Assembly (NCBI GenBank): GCA_024277025.1
Contig: JAJRWA010000102.1
Span: 1-34,268, forward strand
Origin: Candidatus Krumholzibacteriota bacterium
GTDB taxonomy: Bacteria; Krumholzibacteriota; Krumholzibacteriia; LZORAL124-64-63
Direction of reading: 5' to 3'
Length of the DNA stretch: 34,268 bases
In this document: piece after piece, positions 1 to 7,010 of the stretch
Layout: each line of letters starts with the position of its first letter
How positions within the stretch are numbered: position 1 is the stretch's first letter
Program-made: the position numbers and the translations under genes
Notes under the pieces: generated by a model
What the model was told of the DNA's origin: nothing
Seen by the model: the letters and a program-made list of their open reading frames with translations, nothing else
The model's database searches: none

Positions 1-128
1 CCCCGTCCGAGTCCCTGGCCACGTATGTGGACCTGTTCGGCAACATGGGCTTTGTCACGGTGGGTATCGGTCTGGGCCTGATGGCGGTGTCCCGGCCGTT
101 GACCAAGATGATGCACGGCGTGGAGTAG
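1..128 (+). CDS. C-terminal end of a POT (PTR2) family peptide:proton symporter, 5' end outside window
   Basis: The reading frame is open from the left edge to TAG at 126-128 and gives about 41 residues: a short loop (SESLATYVDLFGNMG), a hydrophobic helix and the basic tail RPLTKMMHGVE. This matches the last transmembrane helix and cytoplasmic tail of proton-dependent oligopeptide transporters, where a 'Y..(V/L)F...G' segment precedes the final helix. A complete POT gene lies at 4131-6071, so this locus may carry two paralogues. Only the tail is visible, so the family call rests on pattern and context. A strong hairpin terminator follows 20 bases after the stop. Confidence 0.6.
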   Translation, partial: PSESLATYVDLFGNMGFVTVGIGLGLMAVSRPLTKMMHGVE

Positions 129-148
129 CTGCACCGTCGGTGCGAAAA

Positions 149-182
149 GAGAGAGCCGGCTCCCCGCGGAGCCGGCTCTCTT
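149..182. terminator. Bidirectional hairpin terminator between convergent genes
   Basis: Arms GAGAGCCGGCTCC (151-163) and GGAGCCGGCTCTC (168-180) form a perfect 13-bp stem around a 4-nt loop, extendable by two pairs at the base. On the minus strand the stem is followed by TCTTTTC, giving a U-tract for the beta-propeller gene ending at 202. On the plus strand it follows the POT gene end but has only a short T stretch. Confidence 0.85.
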
Positions 183-201
183 CGGATCAGGGGGCGGCAG
201 G

Positions 202-1476
202 TCAACGGCCATCCGGCAGTCGGTAGCAGATCACCTCGTAGGGCTTGGGTTCCTCATCGTCATCCTCGTCGTCACCGCCGCCGCCCGAGGACATGATCAT
301 CATCATGCTGCCGCCGCCGCCGCTGAAGGTGCGGTCAGGCGCGTTCTGCGCTTCCTTCAGAATGTACAGGTGATCGCCGCGGACGAGGTACTTGTCATCG
401 TCCGCGCTGTAGTCCGCTTCCAGGCGCAACTGGTGGTCAAAACGGCCCTTGGCATCAAAGACGTCGAAGATGCCGATGCTGCCGTCGGGGCAGTTCCGTG
501 AGCCTTCGCTGCTCAGGACCCAAAGCTCGCCGTCGGGTCTGGCGATGACGTTTTCGATGTCCCGCGCCATCTCATCGATTTCCAATTGCATGTTGCCGCC
601 GAAACGCTGGCGCATTTTCTCCTGCTGGCGGCGCTGGGCGGCGATTTCGTCCGCGGGCCGCCGCACCGACTTGTACTGGCGCCTGATATTGCGCACGGGC
701 TTGCCGTCCGGACCGAAGACCTCGAGCAGGTACTCGGCGATATGGCGGTAGACGACCACCTGTCCGTCCGGGGCCACGGCCCAGTTGTTGATGAAGTCGT
801 TGTCGTCCCCGGTGGAAATCGAAACCGAACCGCCGGACTGGGTTTCGGACGTGTGCAGGATGCGGTGGCGCAGGCTGCCGTCCAGGTTGAAACAGCCGAG
901 GGTCTGGCTGATCTCGGCCGTGCCGGCCTCGAACTTCATGCCGAACATGCCCATGATCATCATGTCACCCAGGACGGTGATGCGTTGCACGTTGTTCTGG
1001 CTGCCGCCCTCGCCGAAGTCGATACCCGGTCGGTCCAGGCCGTCGGGACCCAGAACCACCATGTGGCTGGGCATCATCTCGACGATGCCCACCTTGTTGT
1101 CCGGAAGCAGGGCCAGGCTGACGGCATTGCGGAACTCGCCGGGTCCGTCGCCTTCGCGGCCCAGGGTGCGCCGAATCTCACCGTCCGGGCCTACTTCGTG
1201 GATCGTGCTGAGCACCGCGTCCAGCAGGTAGGAAGTGCCGTCGGCGTTCCGTTGCGCGTCCGTGACCAGCCCGAACAAAGTCTCGTTGGGGTCGTCGTCC
1301 CCGCCCAGGCGCCACTCGGGGACGGGTTTGAGCACGGCCGGCGGGTTGATCGGTTTGGCGGGATTGAAGACGGTCAGGACGCCGTTCTGGATTTCCTCAT
1401 GGCCCTGCCAGACAGGGGCGGCCAGGGCATTGGCGGCGAGCAGGATCAGGATGGTCAGCAGGGCACGGATTCTCAT
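202..1476 (-). CDS. Exported 6-bladed beta-propeller (NHL-like) protein with Met/Gly and acidic C-terminal tail
   Basis: The start is taken as ATG at 1476 (MRIRALLTILILLAANALAA), with GGAG 8 nt upstream; an upstream TTG (1491) lacks this support. The product is 424 residues with a clean Sec signal peptide cut after ANALA. The body has repeated 'GPDG', 'RPDGELWVLSS' and 'APDGQVVVY' strands, as in the 6-bladed propeller family often found as exported proteins in FCB and Gemmatimonadota bacteria. A segment GEGDGPGEF-like (EGDGPGEFRN) is characteristic of that family. The interior is Met-rich (GDMMIMGMFGMKF) and the tail holds glycine runs, SMMMIMSS and a DDEDDDEE acidic block before the last strand. 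Substrate is unknown. It is divergent from the two-component genes at 1646 and convergent with the POT gene end, sharing a terminator. Confidence 0.75.
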   Translation of the reverse strand: MRIRALLTILILLAANALAAPVWQGHEEIQNGVLTVFNPAKPINPPAVLKPVPEWRLGGDDDPNETLFGLVTDAQRNADGTSYLLDAVLSTIHEVGPDGEIRRTLGREGDGPGEFRNAVSLALLPDNKVGIVEMMPSHMVVLGPDGLDRPGIDFGEGGSQNNVQRITVLGDMMIMGMFGMKFEAGTAEISQTLGCFNLDGSLRHRILHTSETQSGGSVSISTGDDNDFINNWAVAPDGQVVVYRHIAEYLLEVFGPDGKPVRNIRRQYKSVRRPADEIAAQRRQQEKMRQRFGGNMQLEIDEMARDIENVIARPDGELWVLSSEGSRNCPDGSIGIFDVFDAKGRFDHQLRLEADYSADDDKYLVRGDHLYILKEAQNAPDRTFSGGGGSMMMIMSSGGGGDDEDDDEEPKPYEVICYRLPDGR

Positions 1477-1633
1477 GGGTCGATTCTCCAAAACTTCCAG
1501 GGGCTCAGTGACGTTTTCTTGCCGGACGCACAGTGTACGCGGCGAGTTGCCGCAAACGCAGTTAAGGAATGTTAGCAGGTGTTAAAGATTGTTAAACCGT
1601 TGTTTGAGACTGGTTGCGACCGTGGCGCGGCTG

Positions 1634-1639
1634 TATGAT
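1634..1639 (+). promoter_or_regulatory. Candidate -10 box placing transcription at or next to the kinase ATG (possible leaderless start)
   Basis: TATGAT sits 6 nt before the ATG at 1646, and no Shine-Dalgarno sequence lies between them. A -10 hexamer this close to a start codon is the arrangement of leaderless transcripts. A -35 is weak: TTGCGA at 1614-1619 leaves a 14-nt spacer, shorter than usual. Confidence 0.3.
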
Positions 1640-1645
1640 TCGCCC

Positions 1646-3292
1646 ATGAAAAAGAACCGCACCGGCATGCCCCGTCTCATGGTTGTCCTCAGTCTGGCCC
1701 TCGCTGGACTGATGTTGCTGCAGATCCTGCTGCTGAAGTACGCCTGGGACTTGAAGGAGCAGGCCTTCACCGGCGGCGCCCAGTCGGCTCTCGCGGCTAC
1801 GGTAACGGCCCTGGAGTCGCGGGAAATCGAGGGCACGGCCTTCGAATACATGTTTGGTCTGGCCGACTCGGCGGGCGGGGCTGCGGCCGTGTCTTCGTCG
1901 GCGGCCAGGGGGCAGGCGGTGACCCGGGCTCCTGCGGTGACCGTCTCACCGCGGGCCGAGCGGTTTCCCGTGTTCGAAACCCGCCGGAAGCTGCATCGCC
2001 TGCGCGAAACCACGATCCACCGCACGGGTGAAGACTCCATCATGGTCGTCGTGGCCGGCGCCCTGGACCCGCACCAAACCCACGTCGGTGTGCATACGTA
2101 CCGCAAGGCTGTACTGCGCGACGCCGTCGGCCAGTGGGTCACCCAGGTGCCGGGACCGATCGAGGAACGCCTGGACCGCCAGGAGATCGCCGCCGTGCTG
2201 CAGGATGAACTGGCCAAAGTGGGGATCACGACCGTGCCCCGGTTCGGCGTGATCAAACCAGGCGTGCAGGACGTGTTCGAGTTTGCCGGCCTGCCGGAAG
2301 GTGGGTACCGCACGGCCTGGCAGCGGGCCGAAGAACCGCCCGAAGTCGTGCTGGCCAGCGATCATGTCACGGCCGCCGAACTGCTGGACAGCCCCTACCG
2401 GCAGCAGCTCTTTCCCCTGGATCCGTTCTCGTCGCCGTACGATCTGGCGGTCGTTTTTCCCGGCGACAAGATCTATCTGTTCTGGCAGATCTGGCCCCTC
2501 TGGCTGGCCTCGGTGTTGTTCATGTCGGTGATCATCCTGAGCTTTGCCAGAGCCTGGCGGACCAACGCGGAGCAGCGCCGCTTCGCCGATCAGCTGGTCG
2601 ACTTCATCAACAACATGACCCACGAATTCAAGACCCCGATTTCGACCGTGGGGCTGGCCGGCGAGGCGATCACCCGCGAGGATGTGCAGCAGCAGCCGGA
2701 GATCTTCGCCCGCTACGTGGACATGATCCGGGACGAAAACCGGCGCATGCACCGGCAGGTCGAGAAGATCCTGCAGATGGCGCGTTTCGAGCGCGGCGAC
2801 ATCGAGCTGAAACGCGAAGTGATCCGGCTGCATGACCTGCTGGGCGGCGTGGCCTCTTCGTTTGCCCTGGTGGTCGAACAGCGCGGCGGTTCACTGACCG
2901 AGGATCTTGCCGCACCAGCGGACAGTGTCCTGGGCGACCGGGTCCACCTGCAGAGTATTTTCAGCAATCTGGTGGACAACGCGGTCAAGTACTCGCCCGC
3001 CGCGCCACGGATCAAGATCGCCACCTCGGTGATGGCGGGCTACCTGGTCGTCAAGGTCAGCGACCTGGGCCGGGGGATCTCGCGCGAAAACCAGCGCCGT
3101 GTCTTCGAGAAATACTACCGCTGCCCCACCGGCAACCGGCACGACGTCAAGGGCTACGGCCTGGGACTGAGTTTTGTCCAGCGCCTGGTGACCGCCCACG
3201 GCGGATTCGTCGAACTGCACAGCCTGCCGGGCGAGGGGACCACGGTAACGGTGAGCCTGCCCGTGCTGCCGGATCCGGAGGAGACCGCATGA
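1646..3292 (+). CDS. Membrane sensor histidine kinase
   Basis: ATG at 1646 is chosen; a TTG further upstream at 1589 would add 19 unlikely residues. The product is 548 aa. Two transmembrane segments (about 10-31 and 282-305) flank a periplasmic sensor region of about 250 residues with no domain I recognise. The cytoplasmic part has the HisKA box FINNMTHEFKTP with phospho-acceptor His326, N-box LVDNAVKYS (Asn445), G1 motif DLGRGIS, F-box VFEKYYR and G2 motif GYGLGLSF. It autophosphorylates on ATP and passes phosphate to the regulator encoded downstream, whose start overlaps this stop codon (ATGA). The HK-before-RR order and the divergent exported propeller at 1476 suggest an envelope signal, but the stimulus is not readable from sequence. 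Confidence 0.93.
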   Translation: MKKNRTGMPRLMVVLSLALAGLMLLQILLLKYAWDLKEQAFTGGAQSALAATVTALESREIEGTAFEYMFGLADSAGGAAAVSSSAARGQAVTRAPAVTVSPRAERFPVFETRRKLHRLRETTIHRTGEDSIMVVVAGALDPHQTHVGVHTYRKAVLRDAVGQWVTQVPGPIEERLDRQEIAAVLQDELAKVGITTVPRFGVIKPGVQDVFEFAGLPEGGYRTAWQRAEEPPEVVLASDHVTAAELLDSPYRQQLFPLDPFSSPYDLAVVFPGDKIYLFWQIWPLWLASVLFMSVIILSFARAWRTNAEQRRFADQLVDFINNMTHEFKTPISTVGLAGEAITREDVQQQPEIFARYVDMIRDENRRMHRQVEKILQMARFERGDIELKREVIRLHDLLGGVASSFALVVEQRGGSLTEDLAAPADSVLGDRVHLQSIFSNLVDNAVKYSPAAPRIKIATSVMAGYLVVKVSDLGRGISRENQRRVFEKYYRCPTGNRHDVKGYGLGLSFVQRLVTAHGGFVELHSLPGEGTTVTVSLPVLPDPEETA

Positions 3293-3990
3293 CGGAGAAA
3301 CCGCGCCTGCTGCTGCTCGAAGACGATCCCAATCTGGGGCTGATCATCGCCGAATCCCTGGAACGCGAGGGCTTTGCGGTCCGCCGCTGCCTCGATGGCA
3401 AGGCCGGTCTGCAGGCCCTGACCGAGGAGACGTTCGTGATCTGCCTGGTCGATGTGATGATGCCCGAGATGGACGGCTTTGTTTTCGCCGAGACCCTGCG
3501 CAGCCAGGGTGACGCCACGCCCTTCATTTTCCTGACCGCCCGGTCCATGGTCGAGGACCGGATCACCGGCCTGAAGTTGGGCTGTGACGACTACATCACC
3601 AAGCCGTTCAGCATGGAGGAACTGCTGCTGCGCATCCAGGCAGTGCTGCGCCGGCACGAAGGCAGTGGTCCGGAGGCTGTCGTGCCGACCGGGCCCGTCG
3701 CCCTCGGTGAATATGTCTTCGATCCCGGGCCCATGACCCTGACCCACCGGGACGAGGTCCGGCGCCTGACCGAGCGCGAGGGCGCCCTGCTCGGGATGCT
3801 GATCACGCACCTGGGGCAGACCCTGGAACGGGACGTGGCCTTGCGCGCCATCTGGCAGGACGACAGCTACCACGCCGGCCGCAGCATGGATGTCTTCGTG
3901 TCCAAACTGCGCAAACACCTCAGCGGCGACCCCAAGGTGGAGATCCGGTCGGTCCATGGCCGGGGATTCCGCCTCCTGGTGCACGAATAA
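3289..3990 (+). CDS. OmpR/PhoB-family response regulator
   Basis: The 233-residue protein begins at an ATG that overlaps the kinase stop (ATGA), indicating translational coupling. The receiver domain (1-120) has the acidic pair in LLLEDDPN, phospho-acceptor Asp55 in LVDVMMP, Thr in FLTAR and Lys105 in YITKPF. A C-terminal winged helix (about 140-233) carries LTEREGALLGML and the recognition region SMDVFVSKLRKHL, ending GRGFRLL, all typical of the OmpR class. Phosphorylation by the partner kinase should promote dimerisation and DNA binding. A hairpin terminator at 4042-4069 closes the two-gene unit. Targets are unknown. Confidence 0.95.
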   Translation: MTEKPRLLLLEDDPNLGLIIAESLEREGFAVRRCLDGKAGLQALTEETFVICLVDVMMPEMDGFVFAETLRSQGDATPFIFLTARSMVEDRITGLKLGCDDYITKPFSMEELLLRIQAVLRRHEGSGPEAVVPTGPVALGEYVFDPGPMTLTHRDEVRRLTEREGALLGMLITHLGQTLERDVALRAIWQDDSYHAGRSMDVFVSKLRKHLSGDPKVEIRSVHGRGFRLLVHE

Positions 3991-4041
3991 AGTCTGGTCC
4001 CTGGCGGCTGGATGGGGTATGGTGCGCCGGTTAACCGAAAC

Positions 4042-4069
4042 GGTGGTCCCCGCTGGGCGACCACCTTTT
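4042..4069 (+). terminator. Rho-independent terminator of the two-component operon
   Basis: GGTGGTC (4042-4048) pairs with GACCACC (4059-4065), with two further C-G pairs inside, followed directly by TTTT. It lies about 50 nt after the response regulator stop and before the POT gene ribosome binding site. Confidence 0.75.
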
Positions 4070-4130
4070 GACGGCCCGGTCCCCCGATCCGGGCCCGTTT
4101 CTCCAGATTCCCCCATTAGCGGAGGCGACC

Positions 4131-6071
4131 ATGTCCGAGGCCCCGGTTCAGCAACCACCCAAAGGCCATCCCAGCGGCCTGAAAGCCCTTTTTTTTACCG
4201 AAATGTGGGAGCGGCTGGGCTTCTATCTCATGCTCGGTATTCTCTTTCTGTATATCATCGATACCGAGCGCGGGGGGCTGGGCTTCACCACCGCCGTGGC
4301 CGGCGAGATCTACGGCACGTATATGGCGTTCGTGTATTTCACGCCGTTTGTCGGCGGCATGATCGCCGACCGTCTGCTGGGGTACCGGCGCAGCGTGTTG
4401 TTGGGCGGGCTGTTGCTGGCAGCGGGCTACTTCTCCCTGGGCATCCGTTCGATGCCCACTTTCTACGCGGGCCTGGCCCTGCTCTGCTTTGGCAACGGGT
4501 TCTTCAAGCCCAACATCTCGGCCATGGTCGGCAATCTGTATGCGCCGGATGATCCGCGCCGCGATGCGGGCTTCAATATCTTCTACATGGGCATCAATAT
4601 CGGCGCGACGATCAGTGCCTTGCTGGCCGCGCCGCTGCGCAATCTGTGGAGCTTCAACATGGCCTTCAGCGCCGCGGGCGTGGGCATGCTCATCGGCGTG
4701 GTGGTCCTGCTGTTCAACTGGAAGCGACTGGCGGACGCCGACCGGCAGCCCGAGGTCGGGCCGGATGATTTCGGTCTGATGCAGGTGTTCACGACGATAC
4801 TGGCGCCGGCGGGCGTCTTTGGGGTCGCGGGGTATTTCCTGGGCCAGAAGCTGGGCTTTGTGACCAACACCATCGGCCCGGTGACCTTTGGTTTCATTAT
4901 CGGCATGCTGCCGATCATGGCCTACTTCGGCAACCTCGTGCGCCGCGCCTCTCCGGCCGAGAAGCCCGGTTTGGCGGCCCTGATTCCGGTCTATGTGGCC
5001 GGCGGCGCCTTCTTCATGGTGCTGCACCTGAGCGGCGGCCTGATCACGGTCTTTGCCGAGCACAACACCGACCGCCGGGCCGAGTGGGTGCCGACCGCGA
5101 CCGAGTTCTATGCCCAGAAAGCCATGCCCTCGTACTTCCACAACGCCTCGCCGGAGCTGCCGCGTCCCGATGAACGCACCCTGTTCATCGTGCCGGACGA
5201 GACCGAGTCCATGTTCGGAGCCCGCCTGCTCAGTGAATCGGCTGTGGCCGGGATCCGTGCCGACGCCGCGGCCGGGGTGACGGTGGCCGATGCGGACGCT
5301 GACGGCGTGGACGGCACCTTCGCCTGCAAGGTTTTCCCCGATGAGAATGTTGTCGTCAGCACCGGCAGGGACGCGCACGGTGTGTCGACCACCAGCGTGA
5401 AAATCGTACCCGAGAAGACGCCGGCCACCGGCAAGGTTGCGCTCGAGCGACCGATCGACGGCCACGAGGTGCCGGTGATCATGGTTGGCCAGCACAACTT
5501 CGACGCGGTCTACGACGGGGTGCCGGCTGGTGCCGAGCGCCTGGCGCCGGGCAAGTATGTGCGGTTGCTGAACGCCGAACTGCTGACCGGCTTCCTGAAC
5601 CCGTTCTTCGTCGTGGTCTGCACGCCGATCGTGGTCTGGTTCTTTGCCTGGCGGGCCAAGCGCGGTCGGCCGATCAGCACGGCGCGCAAGATCTTCCTCG
5701 GCATGGTGATCACCATGTTCTCGGTGCTGATCATGGCTGTGGGCTCAAGCGTGGGCGGGGACGGCGCCGCCAAGACTTCGATGATGTGGCTGGTCATGTA
5801 CTACCTGATCATCACCTTTGGCGAGCTCTGCCTGTCGCCCATGGGCTTGTCCCTGGTGACCAAGCTGGCGCCCAAGCGCCTGGTGGGCCTGATGATGGGC
5901 GGCTGGTTCCTGAGCACGGCCATCGGCAACAAGATGTCCGGTTTCATCAGCGGCCTGTCGCCGAGCACGACCATGTTCGTGATTCTGGCGGTGGCGATCG
6001 CCGGGGTGGCGGCCTTCCTGTTCGTGATGCTGCCGCGCCTGGACAAGGCCATCAAGCAGTATGGTGCCTAG
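4131..6071 (+). CDS. POT/PTR2-family proton-coupled peptide transporter with a large periplasmic insertion
   Basis: ATG 4131 has GGAGG 5 nt upstream; the product is 646 aa. The N-terminus has the POT signature FFTEMWERLGFY (the ExxER proton-coupling motif of helix 1), then YGTYMAFVYFTPFVGGMIADR and the second signature FKPNISAMVGNLY. Later segments LLNAELLTGFLNPFFVV and FGELCLSPMGLSLVTKLAP match helices 8 and 10. Expected activity is symport of di- and tripeptides with protons across the inner membrane. Bacterial POTs are usually near 500 aa. The extra length is a segment of roughly 140-165 residues (about 310-475) between helices 7 and 8, predicted periplasmic, rich in D, V and T with beta-strand character. 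A terminator follows at 6090. Confidence 0.9.
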   Translation: MSEAPVQQPPKGHPSGLKALFFTEMWERLGFYLMLGILFLYIIDTERGGLGFTTAVAGEIYGTYMAFVYFTPFVGGMIADRLLGYRRSVLLGGLLLAAGYFSLGIRSMPTFYAGLALLCFGNGFFKPNISAMVGNLYAPDDPRRDAGFNIFYMGINIGATISALLAAPLRNLWSFNMAFSAAGVGMLIGVVVLLFNWKRLADADRQPEVGPDDFGLMQVFTTILAPAGVFGVAGYFLGQKLGFVTNTIGPVTFGFIIGMLPIMAYFGNLVRRASPAEKPGLAALIPVYVAGGAFFMVLHLSGGLITVFAEHNTDRRAEWVPTATEFYAQKAMPSYFHNASPELPRPDERTLFIVPDETESMFGARLLSESAVAGIRADAAAGVTVADADADGVDGTFACKVFPDENVVVSTGRDAHGVSTTSVKIVPEKTPATGKVALERPIDGHEVPVIMVGQHNFDAVYDGVPAGAERLAPGKYVRLLNAELLTGFLNPFFVVVCTPIVVWFFAWRAKRGRPISTARKIFLGMVITMFSVLIMAVGSSVGGDGAAKTSMMWLVMYYLIITFGELCLSPMGLSLVTKLAPKRLVGLMMGGWFLSTAIGNKMSGFISGLSPSTTMFVILAVAIAGVAAFLFVMLPRLDKAIKQYGA

Positions 6072-6089
6072 TTGACTGACGAAAACGAC

Positions 6090-6114
6090 GGCCCGCACTC
6101 CGGTGCGGGCCTTT
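6090..6114 (+). terminator. Hairpin terminator after the POT transporter
   Basis: GGCCCGCAC (6090-6098) and GTGCGGGCC (6103-6111) form a 9-bp GC-rich stem around TCCG, followed by TTT. The next gene's ribosome binding site (GAGG, 6122) is only a few bases on, so some read-through is possible. Confidence 0.75.
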
Positions 6115-6131
6115 CCCCTGCGAGGTAGATC

Positions 6132-6986
6132 GTGAAACGCGTGATCATGCTCTGGACGGTGGCTTTCCTGTTGACCACCGTTTTCCTGGTCTGGCAGAAG
6201 ATTTCCGGGCCCACCTATGAAGTGCGGTTCAATACCGAGATTGCCGGCGTGCCCCTGAAGGGGCATCTGCTGCGGACCCACAGCATCACCGGTGACATGC
6301 CCGTTACCGTCCGGGTCAGCGATCCGGAGGTGACCGGCACGGTCATCTGGCGGCGCTACCCGACCAATGACGAATGGGCCCGGTTGCCGATGGTCCGCGA
6401 GGATGGTCAGCTCAAGGCCGCCCTGCCGAAGCAGGGCATGGCCGGCAAGCTGGAATACAGTGTCGAATTCGCCAGGGACGGACAGACGGTGACCGTGCCA
6501 CCCAACGAGGCGGCGGTGGCCCGCTTCAAGGGCGATGTGCCCAACCTGGTCCTGATTTTCCACGTGAGCTTCATGATCCTGGGCATGCTGTTCTCGACCG
6601 GCTGCGGCCTGGAGGCGTTGACGGGCGGCGGGGCGATCAAGACCCTGGCTCGCGTGGCGTTCGCCTTCCTGCTGATGGGCGGCTTGATGCTGGGTCCGGT
6701 GGTGCAGAAGTACGCCTTCGACGCCTACTGGACCGGCTGGCCCTTCGGCGGGGACTGGACGGACAACAAGCTGGCGATCGGGGCTTTGATCTGGGCGCTG
6801 GCGGTGTGGCGCACCAAGGACGCCGGACCGGGCCATCCGTCCGGCAAGTGGTGGTGCGTGGTGGCGATGATCACGATTTTCGTGATCTACGGCATTCCCC
6901 ACAGCATCCACGGCTCGACCCTGGACTACGAGACCGGCGAGCACATCCAGGTCATGATGAACGAACTGGTGCGGTTCATCGGTTGA
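6132..6986 (+). CDS. Integral membrane protein of unknown function with an N-terminal periplasmic domain
   Basis: GTG 6132 is preceded by GAGG at 6-nt spacing; the product is 284 aa. Residues 5-24 form an uncleaved transmembrane helix, followed by a beta-rich periplasmic domain of about 110 residues (VTVRVSDPEVTG, then a WRRYPTNDEW segment and EYSVEFARDG). Four predicted transmembrane helices follow: NLVLIFHVSFMILGMLF, VAFAFLLMGGLML, NKLAIGALIWALAVW and WWCVVAMITIFVIYGI. The last loop contains IPHSIHGS and the C-terminus is short. I do not recognise a named family. It sits right after the POT transporter terminator and is convergent with the M2 peptidase gene, so a link with peptide handling is possible but unproven. 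Confidence 0.7.
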   Translation: MKRVIMLWTVAFLLTTVFLVWQKISGPTYEVRFNTEIAGVPLKGHLLRTHSITGDMPVTVRVSDPEVTGTVIWRRYPTNDEWARLPMVREDGQLKAALPKQGMAGKLEYSVEFARDGQTVTVPPNEAAVARFKGDVPNLVLIFHVSFMILGMLFSTGCGLEALTGGGAIKTLARVAFAFLLMGGLMLGPVVQKYAFDAYWTGWPFGGDWTDNKLAIGALIWALAVWRTKDAGPGHPSGKWWCVVAMITIFVIYGIPHSIHGSTLDYETGEHIQVMMNELVRFIG

Positions 6987-7010
6987 GGTTGACGCCGGCG
7001 CGGGGTGGAT

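Noticed and set aside
586..1575. A 329-codon plus-strand frame opposite the propeller gene
   Set aside because: High-GC antisense shadow rich in H, V, G, D and Q repeats; no ribosome binding site and no domain, while the opposite strand has a signal peptide and propeller motifs.
4116..5495. A 459-codon minus-strand frame opposite the POT transporter
   Set aside because: Histidine/glutamine/glycine-rich shadow typical of antisense to a membrane protein gene in high-GC DNA.
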